Below are positions 28,408 through 38,070 of a stretch of 64,000 bases of DNA, in pieces. The notes beneath the pieces were generated by a model that was given only the letters and a program-made list of their open reading frames with translations, did no database searches and was not told the origin of the DNA. This DNA is from Chlamydiota bacterium (GTDB lineage Bacteria; Chlamydiota; Chlamydiia; Chlamydiales; Parachlamydiaceae), in the NCBI GenBank assembly GCA_013285965.1, contig JABDGQ010000006.1, positions 27,474-91,473 on the forward strand, read 5' to 3'. The translations under genes and the position numbers were made by a program. The number at the start of each line of letters is the position of its first letter. Position 1 is the stretch's first letter.

Positions 28408-28423
28408 CTTGTAAACTATGTTA

Positions 28424-29143
28424 TTAACCAGACTTAGTGTAGTAATCGTTAATCAAAGAATTTTTTAATCTACGATTTTGCCCTTCTGCACAAACTATAA
28501 TATGATTATTTTTAGTTATTCCAATATCAAAACTCGGTTCAAAAAATAAATTTTTATTGGCGTAAAAACGGTCTTGTTCTTGGGCTATGTTAAGTGCAAA
28601 ATGCACTACCTGCACACGTTGGTAGAAAGAGGCAATTTTGTATAGATTGGCTAAGAAGCTGCATTTTTTTTGATATTCACTAATACCAAAAACATACATT
28701 TCAATGCGCACTATAGTTGGACCAATCATTTCATTTAAAAAATTATGGTGATCGATCAATCCATAATCATGGGCCAAGCCAATATTTAGTAAATTAAAAC
28801 GATTATCACTGCTCGACTGCCCATAATATTTTGTAACAATGCCAAGGGCCGAAGTAATATTTTTAGTATAAAGTTTGGCCCCCGTTGACCAAACTTCAAA
28901 AGTATCGGCTTGGACATAGGCTGATTCAGTAGAAAAATTTTTGCTAAATTCAGTAGCGGAGACAAACAAAATAGATGGTTTATTTGTTTGTGCACTATTC
29001 CAATTAGTTGGACTAGTGTGGATTGTCCGCAAAGCGCACGGGGCGACCCGTGCTACTTTATTTGATAAGGTCGAGAAATTTTTAAATGATCTCTCCAGCC
29101 CCCACAATGATTGACAAAAGGCTGTTCCTAATTTGCTAATCAT
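28424..29143 (-). CDS. Hypothetical protein
   Basis: 239 aa, not recognised. It starts three bases after the S9 peptidase stop (ATTATG overlap region), so it is almost certainly the second gene of that transcript. The N-terminal 60 residues are Ser/Thr-rich and basic (KNFSTLSNKVARVAPCALRT), resembling a presequence more than a normal signal peptide. The C-terminal 170 residues look like a compact alpha/beta domain with no known motif (YVFGISEYQKKCSF; NIAQEQDRFYANKN). A truncated duplicate of this locus once existed near 26163. Confidence 0.5.
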   Translation of the reverse strand: MISKLGTAFCQSLWGLERSFKNFSTLSNKVARVAPCALRTIHTSPTNWNSAQTNKPSILFVSATEFSKNFSTESAYVQADTFEVWSTGAKLYTKNITSALGIVTKYYGQSSSDNRFNLLNIGLAHDYGLIDHHNFLNEMIGPTIVRIEMYVFGISEYQKKCSFLANLYKIASFYQRVQVVHFALNIAQEQDRFYANKNLFFEPSFDIGITKNNHIIVCAEGQNRRLKNSLINDYYTKSG

Positions 29144-29146
29144 AAT

Positions 29147-31120
29147 TTAGGGCTCCTGTGCTGGCGTATGGATAGGCTCTTGACGCCCCCCAGCATATTT
29201 TGCTAAAAATTCTTCGGCTTTTTGATAAAATTTAAGGCGATTGACAGGTTGTGCAAAGCCGTGTCCCTCATCAGGAAAAAGTAAATATTCGACGGGAAGT
29301 TGTTTTTCTCTCATAGCTGCCACAATTTGATCACTCTCGCTTTGTTTTACACGAGGATCGTTAGCACCTTGTGCAATTAACAATGGCTTAATAATCTCTT
29401 GTGCTTTAAATAGAGGTGAGCGTGCTTTTAAAAATTCTGGTTCGGTTTCAAGATTGCCAACGCGCAAATCCATGGTTGGTTTTAGCGGATTCCAATAGGG
29501 CGGGAGAGTTTGAATAAGGGTAACTAAATTGGAAGGACCCACAATGTCTACTCCGCAACAAAAAGCCTCGGGTGTAAACGTTAAACCTACTAAAGTGGCA
29601 TAACCACCATAGCTTCCACCAAAGATGGCTACTTTTTGTGGATCGGCCACTCCCTTGCTAATCAACCATTCTTTTCCATCTAATAAATCATCGTGCATTT
29701 TTCCGGCCCATTCGCGATTGCCTGCATTCATGTATTGTTTGCCATAGCCCGTAGAACCACGATAATTTATTTGTAGAACAGCATAACCACGATTAGCAAG
29801 CCACTGTACAATCGGTTGCCATCCCCAAGAGTCGCGCACCCACGGTCCACCATGCACTAATAGTACTGTAGGTAGATTTTGAGGTTGTGCATTTTGGGGC
29901 AAAGTTAAATAACCATGCAAAGTCATTTTGTCGCGGCTCTGAAAAGTAATCGGTAAAATCGGACTTAATTGATATTGTTCCAAATCTGGTTGCTGGCTAA
30001 AAAGAAAATGCAATTGCCTTGCTATCCGATTATATAAATAATAGGCGATGGGGTGTTGATCTGACTCAGCTGCTAATATCCATTGTTGGTCATTTAATTG
30101 ACGACTGACTAAAGTAAGGGCAGTATTGGGAAGTTTTTGCTGCAGGTATTTAAAATCATCAGCCATATCCTTATCGAGAAAAATTAATTCTGGATATTTT
30201 CGATCCACACCCAATGCTTCAATCTTGTGAGTCACTGGGTGAGCTATGGCATAAGCTAAATCGTAGTTGGCATCCTGTGCCACTTCTTCCCACTGATCAG
30301 TATGAAGATTGATTTTCAATAAACGTTCAGTATTAACGCCTTGATTGGTAAGGGCATATAAAGATTGATTTTCAGGGGAAAAGGCAACGACCTCGCCAGA
30401 CTCATCAGGGGCGATCTTCCACCACTGGCGCCAAGGGTCATTAGCGTCATTGCGTATGTGAGTGATTGTATGTCCATCGGCAGAGTAAGATTGTGCTACG
30501 CGGACTACCATGTTATGATCGGCAAGCCAGTGAAATACTTGACCAGGATTTTCAGTATCGATTTTCCATTGGCCAGTTTGTAGATTGAGACGATAAACAT
30601 CAAAAAGGGTGGCGTTGCGTTGATTGGCGTTAATTAACATCTCGTCAGGGTGCGTTGGTGTGTAGGCTAAAATATTTACTTTAACACCTTCATATGGAGT
30701 CAAATCTTTTACTAATTTGCTGTGTACATCCACTTGATAAAGGTGATCGTTTTCATCGCCTTCTTTGTCTTGTATATATAAAAGATGGTTGTTATCAAAT
30801 TGCCATAAAAAGCGACGAATACCCTGACGTTTATCAAAAGTAATTTGTTCAGAAGTACTTTCAATCGCCTGTGGCTGGGCTATCCAGATATTTAATATGC
30901 CGTTTGCATCAGGGGCTAAATAAGCTAATAGTTTGCCATCAGGTGATAATTTAGGTGCTGTTTTAGCAGGATTTCCAAATAAAAGCTGGCGGGGAATAAG
31001 ATTGTGTTCAATAGGAGCAGTAGTTTGGGCTGATAAAGATCCTGATAAAGATAAAATCATATTTAAAATTGAGGCAATATAGCTAATTAGAAGATTTTTT
31101 TTTAAAAATTTCATTTCCAC
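29147..31120 (-). CDS. Exported S9-family (prolyl oligopeptidase-like) serine peptidase
   Basis: 657 aa. A signal peptide (about 1-30, ending SLSAQ) precedes a seven-bladed propeller-like domain (about 40-390, with repeated LSPDGKLLAYLAPD-type strands) and a C-terminal alpha/beta hydrolase. Catalytic Ser in GGSYGGYATLVG, Asp in GANDPRVKQSES and His in FPDEGHGFAQP are all present. Such enzymes act as dipeptidyl or acylaminoacyl peptidases; the signal peptide places it in the periplasm or outside. A copy of the 3' end is fused into the ankyrin gene at 26220. Confidence 0.88.
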   Translation of the reverse strand: MEMKFLKKNLLISYIASILNMILSLSGSLSAQTTAPIEHNLIPRQLLFGNPAKTAPKLSPDGKLLAYLAPDANGILNIWIAQPQAIESTSEQITFDKRQGIRRFLWQFDNNHLLYIQDKEGDENDHLYQVDVHSKLVKDLTPYEGVKVNILAYTPTHPDEMLINANQRNATLFDVYRLNLQTGQWKIDTENPGQVFHWLADHNMVVRVAQSYSADGHTITHIRNDANDPWRQWWKIAPDESGEVVAFSPENQSLYALTNQGVNTERLLKINLHTDQWEEVAQDANYDLAYAIAHPVTHKIEALGVDRKYPELIFLDKDMADDFKYLQQKLPNTALTLVSRQLNDQQWILAAESDQHPIAYYLYNRIARQLHFLFSQQPDLEQYQLSPILPITFQSRDKMTLHGYLTLPQNAQPQNLPTVLLVHGGPWVRDSWGWQPIVQWLANRGYAVLQINYRGSTGYGKQYMNAGNREWAGKMHDDLLDGKEWLISKGVADPQKVAIFGGSYGGYATLVGLTFTPEAFCCGVDIVGPSNLVTLIQTLPPYWNPLKPTMDLRVGNLETEPEFLKARSPLFKAQEIIKPLLIAQGANDPRVKQSESDQIVAAMREKQLPVEYLLFPDEGHGFAQPVNRLKFYQKAEEFLAKYAGGRQEPIHTPAQEP

Positions 31121-31256
31121 TCCACATCATAGATTACAGACATCTAGCTCTACATAAGCCATCTATGTATGCCCCTAAAGTTAATTTTATTGCAATCTTT
31201 TTCTTTAATTAGCAATCTGTTACATTGATCGCAAATATTGAAAATATTGGTTTTTT

Positions 31257-32600
31257 ATGCCTTCATACACTAGTCTTGCTAGCTCTTCTGTTATAACACA
31301 GGTTGCTTCACAAGCAGCATCATTAAATTCTTTTGGTGCAAGAGATCGTCCAAATGTTGTTAGTGTTGTTTTGGGTGGTGGAGAAGGAAAGCGACTATAT
31401 CCTTTGACTCTTACTTGCAGCAAGCCGGCAATCAATTTTGCCGGTAAATATCGACTAGTTGATATACCCGTTTCTAATTCAATTCATGCCGGTTTTCGTA
31501 CTTTTGTCCTCACACAATTTCTGGCCTCCTCACTGCATCATCATCTTTTTCAGACCTATATTCAGAATGGAAAATTTGGTACTACTCTTGAAATTCTAAC
31601 TGCCGAGCAAAAACCTACCCAAAAAAGTTGGTACTTAGGTACTGCTGATGCTGTCAGGCAAAATATTGATTATTTGTTGGAGACTCAAGCAGAATATTTT
31701 TTAATTTTATCTGGTGATCAGATCTACAACATGGATTTACAACAAATGGTGAATTTTGCCATTGTCTCCGATGTTGATGCTGTAGTTGCAACATTACCAG
31801 TAAATGTTCATGATGCATCTAGAATGGGTGTTTTAAAAATAAATCAACAGCAACACATTACAGAATTTCACGAAAAGCCCCAAGATGCTGCATTATTGCG
31901 TAGCTTAAGATGTGCTGTGAGAGGCCCTGAAAAGGGCGATGAGGGCTGTTATTTAGCTTCTATGGGCATTTATTTGTTTAAGCGGCGTGCTTTAGTGGAT
32001 TTACTACAAAAAGATCCACGTGAAGATTTTGGTAAACACTTGATTCCAACGCAAGTGGCCCATGGTAAAATAGCTGCGTTTTTGCATGATGGCTATTGGG
32101 AAGATATCGGGACTATTGCCACTTTTTATGCCGCCAATATGGCTATGACAAGTCCCACAGCTCCTTTTAATCTTTATGATAAAAAGCGCCCTATTTTTAG
32201 TTGTCGTTATGAGGTACCACCCACACAAATAACACAAACGGACATCAAAGCGGCATTGTTATGCGAAGGGGGGGTGATTGAAGCTGATTCTATTAATCAC
32301 AGCATTATTGGGCCTCGTTCAGTAATACATAAAGGAGCTATCATTGCCGATTCCTATCTGATGGGTAATGATTACTATGAAATGCCTACCCATGATTATC
32401 ATCGTTTACCACCCATCCCCCATATTGGTGAGGAGACCATTATTCGCAATGCCATTATTGATAAGAATGTAGTGATTGGCAAACATGTGCAATTGATTAA
32501 TAAGCAAAAATTAAGCAATTATGATGGACCAGTATTTATTCGCGATGGCATTATTATCGTACCACGTGGGGCAGTCATTCCCGACGGTTTTATTTTATAG
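31257..32600 (+). CDS. glgC: Glucose-1-phosphate adenylyltransferase
   Basis: 447 aa. Nucleotidyltransferase N-domain with VVLGGGEGKRLYPLT, STAD-like GTADAVRQN, FLILSGDQIYNMD and YWEDIGTIATF, then a left-handed beta-helix C-domain (SIIGPRSVIHKGAIIADSY). It makes ADP-glucose for glycogen synthesis, a pathway retained in Chlamydiae. The first 33 residues before the GGG motif are longer than in E. coli and Ser/Ala-rich. Followed after 18 bp by the phosphoesterase, an order also known in Chlamydia. Confidence 0.94.
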   Translation: MPSYTSLASSSVITQVASQAASLNSFGARDRPNVVSVVLGGGEGKRLYPLTLTCSKPAINFAGKYRLVDIPVSNSIHAGFRTFVLTQFLASSLHHHLFQTYIQNGKFGTTLEILTAEQKPTQKSWYLGTADAVRQNIDYLLETQAEYFLILSGDQIYNMDLQQMVNFAIVSDVDAVVATLPVNVHDASRMGVLKINQQQHITEFHEKPQDAALLRSLRCAVRGPEKGDEGCYLASMGIYLFKRRALVDLLQKDPREDFGKHLIPTQVAHGKIAAFLHDGYWEDIGTIATFYAANMAMTSPTAPFNLYDKKRPIFSCRYEVPPTQITQTDIKAALLCEGGVIEADSINHSIIGPRSVIHKGAIIADSYLMGNDYYEMPTHDYHRLPPIPHIGEETIIRNAIIDKNVVIGKHVQLINKQKLSNYDGPVFIRDGIIIVPRGAVIPDGFIL

Positions 32601-32618
32601 GATTAAAGTGTAATTTTC

Positions 32619-33365
32619 ATGGCTGTATGGGCAATTGGTGATTTACATTTATCTTTTGGCATTCCAAATAAAAGCATGGATGTATTTGGAGCGCGTTGGC
32701 ACAATCATGCTCACCGTATTAAAGAAGCTTGGCAAGCAGTTGTAGCCAGCGATGATCTAGTTTTAATACCTGGAGATATTTGTTGGGCGACTAATTTAAC
32801 TCAAGCCCGCGAAAATTTAATGTGGATTGACAGTTTGCCGGGTACTAAAGTTTTACTTAAAGGTAATCATGATTATTGGTGGCCTAGTTCTATAACTAAG
32901 TTAATGGCGCTAGCGCCACCAACATGTCATTTTATTCACAATAATAGTTTTTTATGGCATGAAATTGTCATTGCTGGTGCTCGTCTTTGGGATATTCCAA
33001 ACATTAGCTTTGATGCCGCTATCGATTTTAATCCGCAATTTGATTCACAAAAAGAAGTGCAGAGTATAGTCGAAAGTGATAAGATTTACCGTCGAGATCT
33101 AATTCGCTTAGAAACAAGCCTTAAAAGTATGCCTAGTTCTGCACAAGTTCGTATTGCTATGACCCACTATCCACCGATAGGGTTGCATTTTGAGGAGACA
33201 GAGGCCTCGCGCTTGCTTGAAAAATTTGACATCAATATTTGTGTGTTTGGCCATCTACATCAAACCAAACCGCACATAAAATTATTTGGTCAACATAACG
33301 GAGTGCACTACTATATGGTGGCTTGTGATGCTTTAGATAATTTTACACCATTAAAAATCCTATAA
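32619..33365 (+). CDS. Calcineurin-like metallophosphoesterase
   Basis: 248 aa. Metal-binding motifs in order: GDLHLSFG (about 7), GDICWAT (about 52), KGNHDYWW (about 85) and a C-terminal GHLHQTKPH. Dinuclear metallophosphoesterase fold; substrate unknown. The tight position between glgC and dnaB (18 and 16 bp gaps) indicates co-transcription, and glgC followed by this family is a chlamydial arrangement. No sign of export. Confidence 0.88.
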   Translation: MAVWAIGDLHLSFGIPNKSMDVFGARWHNHAHRIKEAWQAVVASDDLVLIPGDICWATNLTQARENLMWIDSLPGTKVLLKGNHDYWWPSSITKLMALAPPTCHFIHNNSFLWHEIVIAGARLWDIPNISFDAAIDFNPQFDSQKEVQSIVESDKIYRRDLIRLETSLKSMPSSAQVRIAMTHYPPIGLHFEETEASRLLEKFDINICVFGHLHQTKPHIKLFGQHNGVHYYMVACDALDNFTPLKIL

Positions 33366-33381
33366 CTATTGTTAGATCATT

Positions 33382-34839
33382 ATGGCTGAAACTGGCATCA
33401 AAATAAAAACAGCGCCACACTCTAAAGAAGCGGAAATGATGGTGCTCGGTTGCATGTTGACAAGTGTTAACAGCCTGAATATTTCATCAGATGCCTTAGA
33501 TGATGTCGATTTCTATTTTACCGAACACAAAATCATTTTCCACGCTCTGAAAACCGCCTATAAACAAGATCGTCCTGTCGATATTCATTTGATTTCAGAG
33601 GAATTAAAGCGACAAGATAAACTAGTAACAGTGGGTGGTTTAGTTTATTTAACTACCCTGGCGCAATATGCTGGTACCTCGGCTTTTATCGAGGAATATG
33701 TCAAATTAGTTCGTCAAAAGTCTTTATTGCGCAAAATGATTAATACTGCGCAATTGATAGAAAAAACGGCTTTAGAAGAGCCTCAAGATGTTTATACAGC
33801 TTTAGATGATGCTCAACAGCGTTTTTTTCAAATTTCACAAACAGCACACTCCTCTAGCGGCGTATTAATTTCGGAATTATTTTCCGGCGTCCGTTCAACA
33901 TCAGGTATCCCCTATATAAAAGAACTGCAAGCTCGCCAAGAGCGTTACGCACAACGCAAACCTGGTGAAAATGAAATTGCCGGTATCGCCTCTCATTTCA
34001 TTGATTTTGATAAGATGATCAATGGACTTAACAACTCTAACTTAATGATATTAGCGGCACGGCCAGCGATGGGGAAAACCTCATTTGCTTTAAATATTGC
34101 TGAGAATGTTTGTTTTGATAATAACATGCCTGTGGGCATTTTTTCGCTGGAAATGTCCGCTGAACAATTATTGCATCGCATTATTTGCTCACAATCCAAA
34201 GTTAAATCTGATCAAATTACTACCGGCGCCTTGAATGGATCAGAGTATCAACGTATTGTGACCTCCGTAGATAAGATGCAGCGCCATGTAATGGTAATTG
34301 ATGATCAGGCCGGTTTAAAAATTACTGACTTGCGAGCGCGAGCGCGCCGCATGAAAGAAATTTATGGCATTCGTCTATTGATTATAGATTACTTGCAGTT
34401 GATTTCCGGATCCGGATCAAGCCGCATGGCTGAGAATCGGCAGCATGAGATTTCAGAGATTTCGCGCATGTTAAAAAATTTAGCACGCGAATTAGATATT
34501 CCCATTATTTGTTTATCGCAGTTGTCGCGGCGTGTCGAAGAGCGTCCTGATCATCGGCCTGTAATGAGCGACTTGCGCGAAAGCGGTAGTATTGAGCAAG
34601 ATGCTGATATTGTGATGTTTTTATTGCGCCGCGAATATTACAATAAAGATGATAAACCGGGTTTGGCAGAATTAATCATTGCCAAAAATCGACATGGTAA
34701 AATCGGTACTGTCAATTTATTCTTCCAAAAAGATTACGCGCAATTTGCTAATTATAGTTCATTGAAAAGTGATGATGAAACAGTTAGTTTAAAGCATATG
34801 GATTCAGAAACTAAGGCAGCTTTTGCCTACTTTTCTTAA
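33382..34839 (+). CDS. dnaB: Replicative DNA helicase DnaB
   Basis: 485 aa. N-terminal primase-interaction domain (SKEAEMMVLGCMLT) and RecA-like C-domain with Walker A AARPAMGKTS (about 222-231), Walker B RLLIIDYLQLISG, and the arginine-finger region SDLRESGSIEQDADIVMFL. No intein. It unwinds DNA at the fork. Third gene of the glgC run. Confidence 0.96.
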   Translation: MAETGIKIKTAPHSKEAEMMVLGCMLTSVNSLNISSDALDDVDFYFTEHKIIFHALKTAYKQDRPVDIHLISEELKRQDKLVTVGGLVYLTTLAQYAGTSAFIEEYVKLVRQKSLLRKMINTAQLIEKTALEEPQDVYTALDDAQQRFFQISQTAHSSSGVLISELFSGVRSTSGIPYIKELQARQERYAQRKPGENEIAGIASHFIDFDKMINGLNNSNLMILAARPAMGKTSFALNIAENVCFDNNMPVGIFSLEMSAEQLLHRIICSQSKVKSDQITTGALNGSEYQRIVTSVDKMQRHVMVIDDQAGLKITDLRARARRMKEIYGIRLLIIDYLQLISGSGSSRMAENRQHEISEISRMLKNLARELDIPIICLSQLSRRVEERPDHRPVMSDLRESGSIEQDADIVMFLLRREYYNKDDKPGLAELIIAKNRHGKIGTVNLFFQKDYAQFANYSSLKSDDETVSLKHMDSETKAAFAYFS

Positions 34840-34934
34840 AGATTGATCGCTTGCTATCATTTTTTTATTTGCAAGATCGCTCACATTTGCTAGCCTGGCT
34901 TCATATGATAATGTAGTAACTACAAGGTGAAAGT

Positions 34935-36467
34935 ATGCTGCGCAGAATACTCGATTATCAACTATCTTTAACCGCCAAAGGAAAACCATTAGCGCGTCTG
35001 CGCCCTTTAGTTGAAGCCGTTGATACTTTTCTTTATGAAGCCCCACTCAATACGAAAAAACATCCTCATATTAGAGATGCTCTGGATGTCAAACGATTGA
35101 TGATGATCGTGGTCTTTGCATTAATTCCATGTACGTTTATGGCAGTATGGAATACTGGTTTGCAAAGTTTTGTATATAGCAGTGGTGACTATAAACTAAT
35201 GGATGAATATTTAGCTGGTTCACAGTCTATAGTTGGCTATTTTAATTTTGCCCTCAAAGATGCTCGTTATTTGGATATTTTAAAACTGGGATTGATCGCC
35301 TTTTTACCAGTCATGTTGATCTCTTATGCTGTTGGCGGATTGTGCGAAGCTTTATTTGCTGTAGTGCGTCAGCATGAAATATCAGAAGGTTTTTTAGTGA
35401 CTGGTATTTTATACGCTCTAATATTACCGCCCACTATTCCCTATTGGATGGTGGCTGTGGGCGTAGCTATTGGAGTAGCGCTTGCTAAAGAAGTTTTTGG
35501 TGGATCGGGGATGAACATCGTTAATCCAGCATTAGCCTGCCGAGCGTTTCTTTTTTTTACTTTTCCTGGAAAAATGTCCGGCGATGTCTGGGTAGGTACT
35601 AATCCCACTACCATACGCGAAAGCTTGTTGAAGATGAACAAAGAGGCTGGTACCAATAGTTTAGATGGATATAGTCAAGCTACTTTCCTCTCACAGTTTA
35701 ATGTTCCTGTTGAGGTTAAACGTATTCATGTCGATGCCATTGCCGCTCAAAAAATAGGCCCAGCGGTAAATACCTATCCGGCTGTGGAAAAACAATTTCA
35801 TAAGTGGCAAGCGGCGGTTGCATCTGAGCCATCCACTTTAACACAGCTTAATAACGATCAATTACAAACGTTTGTCACAGCTCCTTTGCAAGAAGGAGGA
35901 TTAGGATTGTCTTCGGATAACTATGCCAATGCCTACCATTTTGCATCGCTAAATTATGGCTTAGGGGCACACGGTGACTGGAATTATTTTTTTGGCGATA
36001 GACTTGGATCCATGGGGGAAACATCTGTATTTGCTTGTTTATTAGGGGCTATATTTTTGATTTGGACAAAAATTGGTTCGTGGCGCACCATGTGTGGAAT
36101 GTTGTTAGGTGCCTTTATCACTGCTTTACTTTTTGAATGGGGCGCACATTGGCTTGGTGAAGATGGTGGTGCTTGGTTTCCTGCTACATTAGCCTTTCCG
36201 GCTTATAAACATTTATTGCTTGGTGGTTTATCTTTTGGAATAGTGTTTATGATTACCGATCCGGTTTCTTCACCTTCCATGAATGGAGCGCGCTGGTTAT
36301 ACGGAGCGTTTGCCGGTATTGTTACTATTATTATCCGTATTATCAATCCAGCTTATCCTGAAGGAGTAATGTTGGCAATATTAATGGCTAATGTATTTGC
36401 CCCACTCTTTGATCATTATGTGGTACATTATTATAGAAAGAGGAGTCTGCGCCGTGTCGAAGCTTAG
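34935..36467 (+). CDS. nqrB: Na+-translocating NADH:quinone reductase subunit B
   Basis: 510 aa with about ten membrane helices. AAGGTG precedes the ATG. GMNIVNPALACRAFLFFTFP is a family signature, and the flavinylation motif DGYSQAT places covalent FMN on Thr250. NqrB carries the Na+ path and riboflavin. Like chlamydial NqrB it has a long soluble stretch (about 215-340) compared with Vibrio. First gene of an nqrBCD run; nqrA is not adjacent, as in Chlamydia. Confidence 0.95.
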   Translation: MLRRILDYQLSLTAKGKPLARLRPLVEAVDTFLYEAPLNTKKHPHIRDALDVKRLMMIVVFALIPCTFMAVWNTGLQSFVYSSGDYKLMDEYLAGSQSIVGYFNFALKDARYLDILKLGLIAFLPVMLISYAVGGLCEALFAVVRQHEISEGFLVTGILYALILPPTIPYWMVAVGVAIGVALAKEVFGGSGMNIVNPALACRAFLFFTFPGKMSGDVWVGTNPTTIRESLLKMNKEAGTNSLDGYSQATFLSQFNVPVEVKRIHVDAIAAQKIGPAVNTYPAVEKQFHKWQAAVASEPSTLTQLNNDQLQTFVTAPLQEGGLGLSSDNYANAYHFASLNYGLGAHGDWNYFFGDRLGSMGETSVFACLLGAIFLIWTKIGSWRTMCGMLLGAFITALLFEWGAHWLGEDGGAWFPATLAFPAYKHLLLGGLSFGIVFMITDPVSSPSMNGARWLYGAFAGIVTIIIRIINPAYPEGVMLAILMANVFAPLFDHYVVHYYRKRSLRRVEA

Positions 36468-37380
36468 CAATCTATTAGCAAGTAGGCGTCAAGAATATTC
36501 CTATACTTTGTGGTTTATGGTGTTGCTAAGTTTGGTGTGTGCCATTATTTTGGCATCACTAGCTAGTGCTTTGAAAGAACCACAAGAGTTAGCGCGCGAA
36601 CTTGATCGTAGCAAACAGATGTTGATTGCCGCTCGAATCATCAATCCAGATGGTTATTTTCAAGTTCAAAAAGATGATGGTACCTTTGTACCGGCTTATG
36701 CTGCTACTAATGGCATTCTACAACCCTCTGAGCAAAAAATAACTGCTGATAACACACAGATAGCTGCAGTGTATAAAGCACGTATTGGTACTTTTTTAGT
36801 TAATAATGAGGGCAAAATAAGTACTTTTCATGAGGCTGGATTAAGTGATGATAAGTACTTACAAGAGTATTTTAAGACTGGTTATTATCGCCAACCTTGG
36901 AAATTGCTCTATAAGATTTATGGAAACATACCTCCAGAGGGCAATAAAGAAAGAGATGCTATTGGCTATGTATTTCCAGTTAATGGTATGGGGCTGTGGG
37001 ATGCCATTTACGGCTATTTAGCCATAAAAACTGATGCTAATACGGTAATTGGCATTTCATGGTACGATCAAAAAGAAACTCCCGGTTTAGGTGGTAACAT
37101 TTCAGAACCCTCTTGGCAAAATCAATTTCATGGCAAACATATTTTTCAAGAATCTCCTGATGGCAAAACTAATTTTAAAAGTGCGCCTCTTGGTATAACG
37201 GTAGTAAAAGGAAAAGTTAGTGAGTTACTTGGTGATTCGCCAAAAGCATTGAGTGCAGTAGATGGTATGGCGGGGGCTACTTTGACTGGTAATGGAGTGA
37301 GTAGCGCTTATCAAGATGTTTTGGCGGCTTATCGACCATTTTTAGAGCATGTGCATAATGAATATGTGCAGTCACATTAA
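36454..37380 (+). CDS. nqrC: Na+-translocating NADH:quinone reductase subunit C
   Basis: 308 aa from the GTG at 36454, which has AGGAG upstream and overlaps the nqrB stop by 14 bp; the frame is open further back to 36391 but that would add 21 residues of nqrB shadow. One N-terminal membrane helix (SYTLWFMVLLSLVCAII) and a periplasmic FMN domain with DGMAGAT, covalent FMN expected on Thr276. ETPGLGGNI is a further family motif. Confidence 0.93.
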   Translation: MSKLSNLLASRRQEYSYTLWFMVLLSLVCAIILASLASALKEPQELARELDRSKQMLIAARIINPDGYFQVQKDDGTFVPAYAATNGILQPSEQKITADNTQIAAVYKARIGTFLVNNEGKISTFHEAGLSDDKYLQEYFKTGYYRQPWKLLYKIYGNIPPEGNKERDAIGYVFPVNGMGLWDAIYGYLAIKTDANTVIGISWYDQKETPGLGGNISEPSWQNQFHGKHIFQESPDGKTNFKSAPLGITVVKGKVSELLGDSPKALSAVDGMAGATLTGNGVSSAYQDVLAAYRPFLEHVHNEYVQSH

Positions 37381-37417
37381 TTAATAGTTTGAATTAGCTA
37401 CTAAGGGGGTGGATTTT

Positions 37418-38053
37418 ATGGCCGGTTCTAATCAACCAGTATCAAAGTACTTTACATCGCAAGTTTGGTCAGAAAATCAGGTTTTAGTAGCAGTATTAGG
37501 TATTTGTTCAGCTTTAGCTATCACTAATCGTTTGAGTGTGGCTATTACCATGGGTCTATCAGTTTCGTTTGTAACTGCCTTTTCTAGTTTTTTCGTGTCA
37601 CTGTTGCGTAAAATTACCCCTGACAGCGTGCGCATTATTACACAATTAGCCATCATTTCAGTTTTTGTTACTATCATCGATCAGGTACTGCAGGCCTATT
37701 TTTTTGACATCGCTAAGGTACTTAGTGTTTTTGTAGGTTTGATTATTACTAACTGTATTGTGATGGGTCGTACCGAAGGAATGGCTAAAAATGTAGAGCC
37801 TATACCAGCTTTTTTAGATGGTTTGGGTGCTGGTATGGGCTATGCTCTGGTACTTTTTATAGTGGCTTTTTTGCGTGAGTTATTTGGTTTTGGGCAATTA
37901 TTTGGCTATCAAGTTATTCCACTCTCTTGGTATGCTTCAGCGGCCAATCCCGATGGTTATGACAATTTTATCTTGATGGTTAGTCCTCCCGCCGCTTTTT
38001 TTATTATCGGCGGTCTCATTTATTTATCTAATAAATTGCACAATAAACAATAG
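37418..38053 (+). CDS. nqrD: Na+-translocating NADH:quinone reductase subunit D
   Basis: 211 aa from the ATG at 37418; AAGGGGGT eight bases before it decides the start over the GTG at 37409. Six membrane helices with [27 protein letters not shown] and LSPPAAF-like [13 protein letters not shown]. NqrD with NqrE holds an iron-sulfur centre in the membrane. nqrE, which follows nqrD in Chlamydia, is absent here: the next gene is a convergent ankyrin paralog 17 bp on. Confidence 0.93.
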   Translation: MAGSNQPVSKYFTSQVWSENQVLVAVLGICSALAITNRLSVAITMGLSVSFVTAFSSFFVSLLRKITPDSVRIITQLAIISVFVTIIDQVLQAYFFDIAKVLSVFVGLIITNCIVMGRTEGMAKNVEPIPAFLDGLGAGMGYALVLFIVAFLRELFGFGQLFGYQVIPLSWYASAANPDGYDNFILMVSPPAAFFIIGGLIYLSNKLHNKQ

Positions 38054-38070
38054 ACTTCTAAGGTGATTTA

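Noticed and set aside
34840..34934. Hairpin CTTGC..GCAAG after dnaB as a terminator
   Set aside because: The stem is five base pairs only and the T run lies inside the loop rather than behind it.
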